Shown in pieces: positions 18,749-28,215 of a stretch of 64,000 bases of DNA. The position numbers were made by a program, and so were the translations under genes. Each line of letters begins with the position of its first letter. Position 1 is the stretch's first letter. The notes under the pieces were generated by a model. That model was not told the DNA's origin and did not search any database. It saw only the letters and a program-made list of their open reading frames with translations. This DNA comes from Pantoea sp. At-9b (lineage in GTDB: Bacteria > Pseudomonadota > Gammaproteobacteria > Enterobacterales > Enterobacteriaceae): the NCBI RefSeq assembly GCF_000175935.2, contig NC_014837.1, forward strand, positions 558,001-622,000, in the 5' to 3' direction.

Positions 18749-20997
18749 CAAAATATTCGCGTTTATCATTAGCCATTCTGATTGAACTGGGGCTCCTTTC
18801 CAGCAGTGCATGGGCAGCAGAGACCTCCAGTACGACGACTACCAGCACAGACGCCAACTCCCTTGATGGCGGCACCATGATGGTGACCGCTCAGCAGCAG
18901 ACACTCCAGGCTCCCGGTGTTTCCACTATCACCGCTGATGAAATCAAAAAACATCCGCCAGCCCGTGACGTCTCTGAAATCATTCGTACCATGCCGGGTG
19001 TTAACCTGACCGGTAACTCCACCAGCGGCCAGCGTGGCAACAACCGCCAGATCGATATTCGTGGCATGGGCCCGGAAAATACCCTGATTATGGTGGATGG
19101 TATCCCGATTACCAGCCGTAACTCGGTACGTCTCGGTTGGCGTGGTGAGCGTGACACCCGCGGTGATACCAACTGGGTGCCGCCGGAGTTGATCGACCAT
19201 ATCGATGTGATCCGTGGTCCGGCAGCGGTGCGCTACGGTAACGGCGCGGCGGGTGGTGTGGTGAACATCATCACCAAAAAATACACCGATCAGCAGTGGC
19301 ACGGTTCCTGGAACACCTATTTCAACGTCCCGCAGCACAAAGATGAAGGCGCAACCAAACGCACCAACTTCAGTCTGCAAGGACCGCTGGGCGATGATTT
19401 CAACTTCCGTTTGTATGGCGGTTTAGCCAAGACCCAGGCGGATGCTTACGACATCAACGAAGGCCATGCGGCTGATCGTACCGGGACTTATGCGGGCAGC
19501 TATCCGGCCGGTCGCGAAGGCTCCGTCAATAAAGATATCAATGCCTTATTAAGCTGGGCGTTTGCGCCAATGCAGACCCTGGAACTTCAGGCGGGTTATA
19601 GCCGTCAGGGCAACCTGTATGCCGGTGATACCCAGAACACCAACACCAGCACGCTGGTGAAAAGCCTGTACGGTGACGAAACTAACCGCCTGTATCGTCA
19701 GAACGTTTCGCTGAAGTGGACCGGTGCATGGGACAACGGCGTCAGCACCAATACTTGGGGACGCTACGAGAAAACCCGTAATACCCGTATTAATGAAGGT
19801 TTGGCTGGCGGCACCGAAGGCATCTTCTCCAACAGTGGTTTTAACACCATTCAGTTGGATGACATCATGCTGCACAGCGAAATCAGCATTCCGTTTGAAT
19901 GGTTGATCAACCAGACGGCCACGCTGGGTACCGAATGGAACCAGCAGCGCATGAAAGATCCGTCTTCAACCACCCAGGCGGCCAGCTACGGTAGCGTGCC
20001 GGGCATCTCCAATACCGGTCGTTCACCCTATTCACAGGCGGAAATCTTCTCGCTGTTTGCCGAAGACAACATGGAAGTGACGGACAGCACTATGCTGACG
20101 CCAAGTCTGCGTTTCGACCATCACTCGATTGTGGGTAACAACTGGAGTCCCTCACTGAACCTGTCACAGGGCTTGGGTGATGACTTCACGTTGAAGATGG
20201 GCATCGGCCGTGCTTACAAAGCGCCAAGCCTGTATCAGACTAACCCGAACTATCTGTTGTACAGCAATGGTCAGGGTTGTGCTGACGCCTCCAGCGCCTG
20301 TTATCTGCAGGGTAACAAAGACCTGAAAGCAGAAAACAGCATCAACAAAGAGATTGGGCTGGAGTGGAAACACGAGGGTTATCAGGCCGGTCTGACTTGG
20401 TTCCGTAACGATTATCGCAACAAAATTGAAGCGGGTATGGTGTCAACCGGTACGGCTTCTAATGGCACCACCAACATTTACAAATGGGAAAACGTACCGA
20501 AAGCGGTGGTTGAAGGGCTGGAAGGCACCATCAATATCCCGTTCTCTGACACCGTAACGTGGAATAACAACTACACGTATATGTTGCAGAGTAAGAACAA
20601 AGAAACCGGCGACCGTTTGTCGATTATCCCGCAATATACCCTCAACTCGACGCTGAGCTGGCAGGCCACGCAGGATCTGTCATTGCAAACCACCTTCACC
20701 TGGTACGGTAAGCAAGTGCCGAAGAAGTATGACTACCATGGCAACCCGGTTACCGGCAGCGCCACCGATCAGGTGAGTCCTTACTCCATCCTTGGCATGA
20801 GCGGGACCTATGATGTGAACAAGTACGTCAGCGTTACGCTTGGTATCGACAACCTGTTCGACAAGCGCCACTGGCGTCAGGGTAATGCCCAGACCACCGG
20901 TAACGCCACTACCGGCGCTTACCTGTACGGTGCCGGTGCCAATACCTACAACGATTCAGGTCGTACTTACTACATGAGCCTCAACACCCAGTTCTAA
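18745..20997 (+). CDS. fepA: FepA, TonB-dependent ferric-enterobactin receptor
   Basis: FepA is the outer-membrane gated porin for ferric enterobactin, driven by TonB. The 750 residues (E. coli 746) start with a signal peptide cleaved after SSAWA (about 24). A TonB-box-like DGGTMMVTA follows, then the plug domain (LQAPGVSTITADEI, TMPGVNLTGN, RGNNRQIDIRGMGPEN) and the 22-strand barrel, ending in the aromatic NTQF. The loops and periplasmic turns align with E. coli FepA throughout (GLAGGTEGIF, RAYKAPSLYQTNPN, DNLFDKR). It has no downstream cluster gene: its TAA overlaps the convergent basS stop. In E. coli entD lies beside fepA; it is absent here. Confidence 0.98.
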   Translation: MTKYSRLSLAILIELGLLSSSAWAAETSSTTTTSTDANSLDGGTMMVTAQQQTLQAPGVSTITADEIKKHPPARDVSEIIRTMPGVNLTGNSTSGQRGNNRQIDIRGMGPENTLIMVDGIPITSRNSVRLGWRGERDTRGDTNWVPPELIDHIDVIRGPAAVRYGNGAAGGVVNIITKKYTDQQWHGSWNTYFNVPQHKDEGATKRTNFSLQGPLGDDFNFRLYGGLAKTQADAYDINEGHAADRTGTYAGSYPAGREGSVNKDINALLSWAFAPMQTLELQAGYSRQGNLYAGDTQNTNTSTLVKSLYGDETNRLYRQNVSLKWTGAWDNGVSTNTWGRYEKTRNTRINEGLAGGTEGIFSNSGFNTIQLDDIMLHSEISIPFEWLINQTATLGTEWNQQRMKDPSSTTQAASYGSVPGISNTGRSPYSQAEIFSLFAEDNMEVTDSTMLTPSLRFDHHSIVGNNWSPSLNLSQGLGDDFTLKMGIGRAYKAPSLYQTNPNYLLYSNGQGCADASSACYLQGNKDLKAENSINKEIGLEWKHEGYQAGLTWFRNDYRNKIEAGMVSTGTASNGTTNIYKWENVPKAVVEGLEGTINIPFSDTVTWNNNYTYMLQSKNKETGDRLSIIPQYTLNSTLSWQATQDLSLQTTFTWYGKQVPKKYDYHGNPVTGSATDQVSPYSILGMSGTYDVNKYVSVTLGIDNLFDKRHWRQGNAQTTGNATTGAYLYGAGANTYNDSGRTYYMSLNTQF

Positions 20998-22052
20998 TTT
21001 AGCAACTGCGGTAAATGGCAGCGGGCAATCAGTCCGCTGCCATCATTACGATTAAGCAACTCCAGTCGACCGCGATGCATCTGCACGATGCGCAGCACGA
21101 TATTCAAGCCCAGACCACTGCCACCGTAGCGTTGATCGCGACGCCGAAAGGCTTTGGTTAACTCTTCTGCCGCGCTGGCTTCGATGCCCGGACCCTGATC
21201 CCAGACTTCGACAATCACCTGCTGGGGTTCTTGATGTAACACCACCTTCACTTCACTGCCTTCCGGGCTGTAGCGTGAGGCGTTTTCCAGCAAGTTGCGC
21301 AGCATCAGGCGCAGCAACACCGCTTCGCCCTGCTGTGGTACGTCGGCCCCCTGCGGCCAGTGCAGTTGCTGCTGGCGCTGCGCATAAAGTTCGGCCATCT
21401 CCGGCTGCAGCGGTTGCATGATGTCCTGTTGCCAGTGCAACTGTTGATAGTGACCACTCGCCAGCGCCTGACCGGCGCGTGACAACATCAGCAGCTGTTC
21501 AACGGTATGCATCAGTTGATCGATGCGCGCCACCAGCATTTCGCTTTGCGGCACATTTTGTTGTTGCAGCAGTTCCAGATGCAGCCGCAGTCCGGCTAAT
21601 GGCGTGCGCAATTCATGCGCGGCATCGGCGGTGAACAAACGTTCCTGCTGAATGGTGTGGTCAAGCCGCGACAGCAACTGATTAATTGAGCCGGTCACCG
21701 CCACAATTTCTTCCATCTCCGAATAGAGCGGCAACGGGGACAGGTTATCGGCTGAGCGATGTGCCAGGCTGTTTTGCAGTGATTTCAGCGGGCGGATAAT
21801 CCAGTTAATCGCCCAGAAGGAGAACAGCAGCGTCAGGCAAACCATCACCAACGACGGCAGCAACAACGAGGCTATCGCTTCGCGGATTTCATTTTCAACG
21901 TGTTCATTGCGCGCTTTGGCGGAGAGGGTTTCACTCACCAGAAAGCCGATTTGCTCCCGGCTCTCGTGCCACAACCACACGGCGCTCATGATCTGGCAGG
22001 TGAGCAGAATCAGCGCCAGCATAATCAGTAATCGCTGACGCATACTGTTCAT
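20994..22052 (-). CDS. basS: BasS/PmrB sensor histidine kinase
   Basis: BasS senses periplasmic ferric iron, aluminium and low pH and phosphorylates BasR to control lipid A modification. The 352 residues have TM1 (about 9-27), a short periplasmic loop, TM2 (about 62-84), a HAMP-like region, the phospho-acceptor His146 in DAAHELRTPLAG, and N (NLLENASRYS), G1 (DQGPGI) and G2 (GGSGLGL) boxes. The loop contains ExxE motifs at 30-33, 50-53 and 55-58, the type that binds Fe(III) in Salmonella PmrB. The start overlaps the basR stop as ATGA. Its stop overlaps that of fepA by 4 bases. Confidence 0.93.
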   Translation of the reverse strand: MNSMRQRLLIMLALILLTCQIMSAVWLWHESREQIGFLVSETLSAKARNEHVENEIREAIASLLLPSLVMVCLTLLFSFWAINWIIRPLKSLQNSLAHRSADNLSPLPLYSEMEEIVAVTGSINQLLSRLDHTIQQERLFTADAAHELRTPLAGLRLHLELLQQQNVPQSEMLVARIDQLMHTVEQLLMLSRAGQALASGHYQQLHWQQDIMQPLQPEMAELYAQRQQQLHWPQGADVPQQGEAVLLRLMLRNLLENASRYSPEGSEVKVVLHQEPQQVIVEVWDQGPGIEASAAEELTKAFRRRDQRYGGSGLGLNIVLRIVQMHRGRLELLNRNDGSGLIARCHLPQLLN

Positions 22053-22711
22053 TCGCGCACTTCCAGCCGGTAACCCACACCGCGAACGGTTTTGATGCGA
22101 TCTTTGCCGAGTTTACGGCGCAGATTATGAATATGGACTTCGAGGGTATTGGAGCCGGGATCATCGTTCCAGCTGTAGAGATCCTGCTGTAGGGTTTCAC
22201 GGTGCACGTTCTGCCCGACCCGCATCAACAGACGCGTCAGCAGCGCGAACTCTTTGGGGGTGATCTCCAGCGGCAAGTTTTCCAGCAACACTTGCTGAGA
22301 ACTGAGGTTGAGCGTCAGATCGCCCTGTTGCAGCAGGTTGTCGCTGTGGCCCTGATAGCGACGAATTAACGCCCGGGCGCGGGCCTGCAATTCAACCAGC
22401 GCAAAAGGTTTTACCAGATAGTCATCGGCACCGGCATCCAGCCCGTCGACCCGATCTTCCAGCGCATCGCGCGCGGTAAGAATCAAGACCGGAACGTTGA
22501 TCCCATCACGCCGCCATTGACGCAGCAGCGTGGCACCGTCGCGATCCGGCAGACCGAGATCCAACACGATCAGGCTGTACTGTCCGCTACGCAGCAATGC
22601 GTTACTTTCTGCGGCGCTGGCGGCACAGTCGACGGCATAACCCTGGGCGCTGAGCGCCTGGGCCAGGCCCGATTGCAGCAGCGCATCATCCTCAACGATT
22701 AACAGTTTCAT
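22049..22711 (-). CDS. basR: BasR/PmrA response regulator
   Basis: An OmpR-family regulator of 220 residues with a receiver domain (DD at 8-9, phospho-acceptor Asp51 in VLDLGLPDRDG, switch Lys in LVKPF). The winged-helix domain carries NTLEVHIHNLRRKLG and VRGVGYRL. It pairs with BasS to activate lipid A and LPS modification genes. The ATG overlaps the dacB stop by one base (TGATG) and its stop overlaps basS as ATGA, so dacB-basR-basS forms one coupled operon. Confidence 0.94.
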   Translation of the reverse strand: MKLLIVEDDALLQSGLAQALSAQGYAVDCAASAAESNALLRSGQYSLIVLDLGLPDRDGATLLRQWRRDGINVPVLILTARDALEDRVDGLDAGADDYLVKPFALVELQARARALIRRYQGHSDNLLQQGDLTLNLSSQQVLLENLPLEITPKEFALLTRLLMRVGQNVHRETLQQDLYSWNDDPGSNTLEVHIHNLRRKLGKDRIKTVRGVGYRLEVRE

Positions 22712-24144
22712 CAGTTGTTCTGGTAAATATCCTTGTAGAGGCGGCTTTCAAAACGTACCAGCGGGATACGTCGCGTCTTCTGATCTTCCGGTGGCACAGC
22801 ATAACCTGAAAGGTATTGCACAAAGGCAACTCGCGCACCGCTAGCGGTGGTGATAAATCCTGCCAGATTATAGACGCCCTGAAGTGAACCGGTTTTGGCT
22901 GAGACTTTACCATCGACACCCGCTTCATGCAGGCCACCACGATATTGTAGCGTGCCGTCATAACCGGCCAGCGGTAGCATCGAGATATAGTTCAGCGTCG
23001 AATCATTTTTAGCAATGAATTGCAGCACCTGCATCATGGTATCCGGTGCAATCAAATCATGACGCGACAAGCCGGAACCGTCCACCTGAATGCTGTTCCC
23101 GAGATCAACCCCGGCTTTTTCGCGCAGGATACGCCGCACCGCGTCAGACCCGGCGCGGAAGGTGCCCGGTACGTTAAAGTAGTGATGGCCGATAGTACGG
23201 AACACGGTGTCGGCGATCATGTTGTCTGATTTCTTCAGCATGGTGTGCAGCAGATTATGCAACGGTGCAGATTGTGTCGAGGCCAGTACCGTACCCGGTG
23301 AGGTGACCTGCGTCTGGCGCACCAGATGGCCGCTGTAATCAATGTCTGCCGCACGCAGTTCATCTTTCAGGATTTCGCCTGCCCAAGCCGCGCCATCCTG
23401 TACCGCAAACGCCAGCGGCAGGGGTTCAGCTCGTTGACGCATGCAGCCGGTCAGGGTGTAGCGATTCAGCTCCCCTGGCACCACATCCAGCTCACAATAT
23501 TGCCCTTCGCCGCTGTTGCGGCCCAGGGTGCGGACCTGGCTGAACATGTGCGCCGGATAATAGGACGCAATCCGAACAAAGGCATTTTCGCCCGGCGTGT
23601 TGGCGCTGTAGAGCGAAACGGAGAAGCAGTTTTTATCCACAATGGCTGCACCCGGCGGGGCGCTGAAGCATTGGGTCAGGTCGTTCCACGGCCAGCCGGG
23701 TGCCATGTCATGGCTGGCGAAAACCGATGTATCGATCACCAGGTTGCCTTTAATATGGGTGATGCCCTGCTTTTTCAGTGCAGCAACCATGTTGCGCAGA
23801 TCCTGACGGCTAAGCGTCGGGTCACCGGCAAAACGCGCCACCAGATCGCCATTCAGCGTGCCGTCGCTGACCGCGCCTTTGGTTTCCAGCGTGGTCTGAA
23901 AACGGAAGTCGGGTCCGAGTTCCAGCAGTGCCGCCAGCGCGGTGACCACTTTCATGGTACTGGCGGGCAGCGCCATTTGTTTGCCATGAAAATCGATTAT
24001 CGGGGTTGATGCGCCCACTTTTTGTACCATCAGCGCCAGGTTTGCGCCGTCTGGCAAATACTGCATGTATTCTTCAACGGGGGCTGCTTGTGCCTGCAGC
24101 ATAAACGCACAGGTTAGTCCGGTAACAAGTCGTGAAAATCGCAT
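22711..24144 (-). CDS. dacB: DacB (PBP4) D-alanyl-D-alanine carboxypeptidase/endopeptidase
   Basis: DacB trims and cleaves peptidoglycan crosslinks in the periplasm. From the ATG at 24144 the protein is 477 residues, the E. coli length, with a signal peptide (about 1-20, cleavage in AQA-AP). The three penicillin-binding motifs are intact: S62-TMK, SDN in KKSDNMIAD, and KTG in SAKTGSLQG. The frame is open far upstream, but that part runs antisense into greA and is rejected. It heads an operon with basR and basS and is divergent from greA. Confidence 0.95.
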   Translation of the reverse strand: MRFSRLVTGLTCAFMLQAQAAPVEEYMQYLPDGANLALMVQKVGASTPIIDFHGKQMALPASTMKVVTALAALLELGPDFRFQTTLETKGAVSDGTLNGDLVARFAGDPTLSRQDLRNMVAALKKQGITHIKGNLVIDTSVFASHDMAPGWPWNDLTQCFSAPPGAAIVDKNCFSVSLYSANTPGENAFVRIASYYPAHMFSQVRTLGRNSGEGQYCELDVVPGELNRYTLTGCMRQRAEPLPLAFAVQDGAAWAGEILKDELRAADIDYSGHLVRQTQVTSPGTVLASTQSAPLHNLLHTMLKKSDNMIADTVFRTIGHHYFNVPGTFRAGSDAVRRILREKAGVDLGNSIQVDGSGLSRHDLIAPDTMMQVLQFIAKNDSTLNYISMLPLAGYDGTLQYRGGLHEAGVDGKVSAKTGSLQGVYNLAGFITTASGARVAFVQYLSGYAVPPEDQKTRRIPLVRFESRLYKDIYQNN

Positions 24145-24208
24145 AATCTCGCGGTAACTGACGGGTGAAGGCGACAATACTACGTCCCCGGACGGTGCAA
24201 AGTAAACG

Positions 24209-24237
24209 ATGACCCACAGGGAACTCTGGGGTAAAAT
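24209..24237 (+). promoter_or_regulatory. Candidate greA/GraL promoter
   Basis: ATGACC (24209-24214), a 17-base spacer and TAAAAT (24232-24237). Transcription would start near 24245, just before the strong leader hairpin. Confidence 0.5.
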
Positions 24238-24244
24238 ACGTATC

Positions 24245-24296
24245 AAAATGCAAAACCAATCCTGACCCGGAATGCTTTCCGGGTCAGGATTCTTTT
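24245..24296 (+). ncRNA. graL: GraL-like greA leader RNA with internal terminator
   Basis: In E. coli, most transcripts from the greA promoters stop in the leader and yield the small RNA GraL. Here a perfect 15-base stem (24258-24272 with 24277-24291), 4-base loop and CTTTT tail lie about 100 bases before the greA start and downstream of a plausible promoter. The 5' end is inferred from the promoter and could be off by several bases. Confidence 0.6.
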
Positions 24297-24390
24297 GCTT
24301 GTGAAATGAGGTAACGCGCCGCAGAAGCTGTTTTCTGCTGTCACCTGTCAGGATGACGCCGTTAACCAGGAAAGATGACGAGGAGCCAAA

Positions 24391-24867
24391 ATGAATCAGA
24401 TTCCGATGACGTTGAAAGGCGCTGAGAAGCTGCGCGAAGAGCTGAACGAACTGAAAACCGTTAAGCGTCCGCGCATCATCGCCTCGATCGCCGAAGCCCG
24501 TGAGCACGGCGATTTGAAAGAGAATGCCGAATACCATGCTGCCCGCGAAGAACAAGGTTTCTGCGAGGGGCGTATTCAGGAGATCGAAGCGAAGCTCTCC
24601 AATGCGCAAGTGATTGATGTAACTCAGATGCCGAAAACCGGTCGCGTCATTTTTGGCGCTACCGTACAGGTACTTAACCTCGATACGGACGAAGAATCGA
24701 CCTACCGCATCGTGGGTGATGACGAAGCCGATTTTAAACAAAATCTGATTTCAGTGAACTCGCCGATGGCGCGTGGTCTGGTCGGAAAAGAGGCGGATGA
24801 CGTCGCTATCATCAAAACCCCGGGTGGCGATGTGGAATATGAGATCCTGAAGGTGGAATACCTTTAA
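24391..24867 (+). CDS. greA: Transcription elongation factor GreA
   Basis: GreA enters the RNA polymerase secondary channel and stimulates cleavage of backtracked RNA. The 158 residues equal the E. coli length. The N-terminal coiled coil carries the acidic tip ([21 protein letters not shown], Asp and Glu at about 41-44), and the FKBP-like C-terminal domain has GRVIFGATV and [17 protein letters not shown] precedes the ATG. The leader holds a GraL-like attenuator. A hairpin after the gene is shared with the convergent yhbY. Confidence 0.97.
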   Translation: MNQIPMTLKGAEKLREELNELKTVKRPRIIASIAEAREHGDLKENAEYHAAREEQGFCEGRIQEIEAKLSNAQVIDVTQMPKTGRVIFGATVQVLNLDTDEESTYRIVGDDEADFKQNLISVNSPMARGLVGKEADDVAIIKTPGGDVEYEILKVEYL

Positions 24868-24915
24868 GATATTGCTACGCTTTGAAATGCGTTGCTGCAT
24901 ATTGTAAAGAAAGGA

Positions 24916-24938
24916 AAAAGGCCGCATAGCGGCCTTTT
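24916..24938. terminator. Bidirectional terminator between greA and yhbY
   Basis: AAAAGGCCGC (24916-24925) pairs with GCGGCCTTTT (24929-24938). Flanking A and T runs make it usable in both directions between the convergent genes. Confidence 0.8.
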
Positions 24939-24974
24939 ATCCCATGCAGGAGCATGGCACTTTCTTTGCCCGCC

Positions 24975-25271
24975 TTATGAGCGAGGCAGAGAAATTTTGC
25001 TCTCTTTTGCAGGGCGATACAGCACCAGCGTTTTGCCGATGACCTGTACGTTGCAAGCTTTAGTTTCGCGAATGATAGCGTCAACGATCAGCAGCTTGGT
25101 TTCACGATCTTCCGAGGCAATTTTTACCTTGATCAATTCGTGATGTTCGAGCGCCTGTTCGATCTCGGCGAGCACACCTTCAGTCAGGCCGTTTCCGCCC
25201 AGCATAACAACGGGTTTCAGCGGATGGGCAAGACCTTTCAGGTGCTGTTTTTGTTTGGTACTCAGATTCAT
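24975..25271 (-). CDS. yhbY: YhbY, CRM-domain ribosome assembly factor
   Basis: A 98-residue CRM-domain RNA-binding protein associated with pre-50S particles. It contains the family's LGGNGLTEGV loop (GxxG-type) and begins MNLSTKQKQHLKGLAHPLKP, as in E. coli (97 residues). The upstream in-frame start at 25343 would overlap the rlmE leader and is rejected. It is divergent from rlmE. Confidence 0.93.
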   Translation of the reverse strand: MNLSTKQKQHLKGLAHPLKPVVMLGGNGLTEGVLAEIEQALEHHELIKVKIASEDRETKLLIVDAIIRETKACNVQVIGKTLVLYRPAKESKISLPRS

Positions 25272-25397
25272 CGTATTTTTTTGCTTACTTAGGGATTGAA
25301 AACGGTTCATTCTACCGCCATCTCGGGTATATCGCCAAATCAACGCAACCGATGCGTGCTGATTTATCGCTACGATGACGATTTAACTGGAAAAATT

Positions 25398-26027
25398 ATG
25401 ACGGGTAAAAAGCGTTCGGCCAGTTCCAGTCGCTGGCTTCAGGAACACTTTAGCGATAAATATGTGCAACAGGCACAGAAAAAAGGGTTGCGTTCGCGCG
25501 CCTGGTTTAAACTTGAGGAAATACAGCAGGGTGACAAGCTTTTCAAACCCGGTATGACAGTGGTAGATCTGGGAGCTGCACCCGGTGGCTGGTCGCAATA
25601 TGTGGTACAACTGATTGGCTCTTCTGGCCGTATTATTGCGTGTGACCTGCTACCTATGGACCCGATTGTTGGGGTCGATTTTCTGCAAGGCGATTTTCGT
25701 GACGAAGCCGTGCTGAAGACGCTTCTGGAACGCGTTGGTGACGAAAAAGTGCAGGTGGTCATGTCTGACATGGCACCGAACATGAGCGGTACACCGGCGG
25801 TTGATATTCCACGTTCCATGTATTTGGTAGAGTTAGCGTTGGAAATGTGTCGGGATATCCTGGCGCCAGGCGGCAGTTTTGTAGTGAAAGTGTTTCAGGG
25901 AGATGGCTTCGATGAATACCTGCGGGAAATTCGCTCCCTGTTTACGAAAGTGAAAATTCGTAAGCCGGATGCTTCGCGTTCACGTTCGCGCGAAGTGTAC
26001 ATTGTGGCGACAGGGCGCAAACTATAA
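25398..26027 (+). CDS. rlmE: RlmE (FtsJ/RrmJ), 23S rRNA 2'-O-methyltransferase U2552
   Basis: RlmE methylates the ribose of U2552 in the A loop of the 50S subunit, a heat-shock-linked late assembly step. From the ATG at 25398 it is 209 residues, identical in length to E. coli, starting [18 protein letters not shown]. The Rossmann SAM motif [27 protein letters not shown] and FVVKVFQG supply the K-D-K-E tetrad. The longer frame to 25296 is not conserved. ftsH follows 165 bases downstream, as in E. coli. Confidence 0.97.
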   Translation: MTGKKRSASSSRWLQEHFSDKYVQQAQKKGLRSRAWFKLEEIQQGDKLFKPGMTVVDLGAAPGGWSQYVVQLIGSSGRIIACDLLPMDPIVGVDFLQGDFRDEAVLKTLLERVGDEKVQVVMSDMAPNMSGTPAVDIPRSMYLVELALEMCRDILAPGGSFVVKVFQGDGFDEYLREIRSLFTKVKIRKPDASRSRSREVYIVATGRKL

Positions 26028-26192
26028 CCTGTTCTGCCGGGATCAAAGCAAGGCGACCAATGCGTTTATACCGATGAGTATTCTGACTTTCAGGGTAAAC
26101 AAGCAAAATCATCAGCGCCGCGATTCCAGGTATGAAGGATATATAGTACCCTACGCTGTCTGTTAACACCGTTGTAATATGAGGTTAATCCC

Positions 26193-28130
26193 TTGAGTGA
26201 CATGGCGAAAAACCTGATTCTCTGGCTAGTCATCGCGGTTGTGCTGATGTCGGTATTCCAGAGCTTTGGGCCCAGCGAGTCGAATGGCCGTAGGGTTGAT
26301 TATTCAACCTTCCTGTCGGAAGTGAACCAGGATCAGGTCCGCGAGGCACGTATTAACGGGCGTGAGATTAACGTTACCAAAAAAGACAGTAATAAATACA
26401 CGACCTATATTCCTGTCAATGATCCCAAGTTACTCGATAACCTGTTGACCAAAAACGTCAAAGTGGTTGGCGAACCGCCGGAAGAACCGAGCCTGCTGGC
26501 TTCGATCTTTATCTCCTGGTTCCCGATGCTGCTATTGATTGGCGTGTGGATCTTCTTTATGCGTCAGATGCAAGGTGGCGGCGGGAAGGGCGCGATGTCC
26601 TTCGGCAAGAGCAAGGCCCGCATGCTGACCGAAGATCAGATCAAAACCACCTTTGCTGATGTGGCCGGTTGTGACGAGGCCAAAGAGGAAGTGGGTGAGC
26701 TGGTCGAGTATCTGCGTGAACCGAGTCGCTTCCAGAAACTGGGCGGCAAAATCCCGAAAGGCGTATTGATGGTGGGTCCTCCGGGGACCGGTAAGACGCT
26801 GCTGGCGAAAGCCATTGCCGGTGAAGCCAAAGTGCCTTTCTTTACCATTTCCGGTTCTGACTTCGTTGAAATGTTCGTGGGTGTCGGTGCATCTCGTGTG
26901 CGTGACATGTTTGAACAAGCGAAAAAAGCCGCACCTTGCATCATCTTTATCGATGAAATCGATGCGGTGGGTCGTCAGCGCGGCGCAGGTTTAGGCGGTG
27001 GTCACGACGAACGTGAACAGACGCTGAACCAGATGCTGGTTGAAATGGACGGGTTTGAAGGCAACGAAGGCATTATCGTTATCGCGGCAACTAACCGTCC
27101 TGACGTACTTGACCCGGCGCTGCTGCGTCCTGGCCGTTTCGACCGTCAGGTCGTGGTCGGCTTGCCTGACGTGCGTGGCCGTGAGCAGATCCTGAAAGTG
27201 CATATGCGTCGTGTGCCGCTGGCAACCGACATTGATGCTGCCATCATCGCACGTGGTACGCCGGGCTTCTCCGGTGCTGACCTGGCGAACCTGGTAAACG
27301 AAGCTGCCCTGTTTGCTGCCCGCTCTAACAAGCGCGTGGTATCGATGGTTGAATTCGAGAAAGCGAAAGACAAAATCATGATGGGTGCGGAACGCCGCTC
27401 TATGGTGATGACGGAAGCGCAGAAAGAATCGACGGCTTACCACGAAGCAGGCCACGCGATTATTGGTCGCCTGGTGCCGGAACACGATCCGGTGCATAAA
27501 GTGACGATTATCCCGCGCGGTCGTGCCCTGGGTGTGACCTTCTTCCTGCCGGAAGGCGATGCGATCAGCGCCAGTCGTCAAAAACTGGAAAGCCAGATCT
27601 CTACCCTGTACGGCGGCCGTCTGGCTGAAGAGATCATCTATGGTGTTGAGCATGTATCGACCGGTGCATCCAACGACATTAAAGTCGCCACTAACCTGGC
27701 GCGTAACATGGTGACCCAATGGGGCTTCTCTGAGAAACTCGGTCCGCTGCTGTATGCAGAGGAAGAGGGAGAAGTGTTCCTCGGACGTTCTGTGGCGAAA
27801 GCCAAGCATATGTCCGATGAAACGGCACGTATCATCGACCAGGAAGTTAAACACCTGATCGATAGCAACTATCAACGTGCTCGTCGTATTTTGGGTGAAA
27901 ACATGGACATCCTTCACGCGATGAAAGACGCGCTGATGAAGTATGAAACCATCGATGCACCGCAGATTGATGACCTGATGGCGCGTCGTGAAGTGCGTCC
28001 GCCAGCTGGCTGGGAAGATCCAGGCAGCAACTCTTCTGACAGCAACGGTACGCCGAAGGCGCCACGTCCGGTTGATGAACCGCGCACGCCAAATCCGGGC
28101 AATACCATGTCAGAACAGCTCGACAAATAA
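26193..28130 (+). CDS. ftsH: FtsH, membrane AAA+ zinc protease
   Basis: FtsH degrades membrane and regulatory proteins (LpxC, sigma32, SecY) as a hexamer in the inner membrane. It has TM1 (about 7-26), a periplasmic loop, TM2 (about 100-121), Walker A GPPGTGKT, Walker B IIFIDEID, the SRH region and the zinc site HEAGH. The listed frame uses TTG at 26193, 8 bases after GAGG. The alternative ATG at 26202 (MAKNLIL, 642 residues) matches the usual annotation but has a 17-base spacing to GAGG. The C terminus [14 protein letters not shown] is conserved. Confidence 0.96.
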   Translation: MSDMAKNLILWLVIAVVLMSVFQSFGPSESNGRRVDYSTFLSEVNQDQVREARINGREINVTKKDSNKYTTYIPVNDPKLLDNLLTKNVKVVGEPPEEPSLLASIFISWFPMLLLIGVWIFFMRQMQGGGGKGAMSFGKSKARMLTEDQIKTTFADVAGCDEAKEEVGELVEYLREPSRFQKLGGKIPKGVLMVGPPGTGKTLLAKAIAGEAKVPFFTISGSDFVEMFVGVGASRVRDMFEQAKKAAPCIIFIDEIDAVGRQRGAGLGGGHDEREQTLNQMLVEMDGFEGNEGIIVIAATNRPDVLDPALLRPGRFDRQVVVGLPDVRGREQILKVHMRRVPLATDIDAAIIARGTPGFSGADLANLVNEAALFAARSNKRVVSMVEFEKAKDKIMMGAERRSMVMTEAQKESTAYHEAGHAIIGRLVPEHDPVHKVTIIPRGRALGVTFFLPEGDAISASRQKLESQISTLYGGRLAEEIIYGVEHVSTGASNDIKVATNLARNMVTQWGFSEKLGPLLYAEEEGEVFLGRSVAKAKHMSDETARIIDQEVKHLIDSNYQRARRILGENMDILHAMKDALMKYETIDAPQIDDLMARREVRPPAGWEDPGSNSSDSNGTPKAPRPVDEPRTPNPGNTMSEQLDK

Positions 28131-28150
28131 GAGGCGCAAACCTCGACAAA

Positions 28151-28175
28151 AACCCCGGCTGGTCCGGGGTTTTTT
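28151..28175 (+). terminator. ftsH terminator
   Basis: AACCCCGG (28151-28158) pairs with CCGGGGTT (28164-28171), followed by a T run. folP begins 41 bases further on and may be reached by readthrough. Confidence 0.8.
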
Positions 28176-28215
28176 ACATCCCGCAGTTACGCAATTCCCC
28201 AAGGAGGCTCTCGCC

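Noticed and set aside
24145..24741. N-terminal extension of DacB to 676 residues
   Set aside because: It would run antisense through greA and its leader, and would bury the signal peptide.
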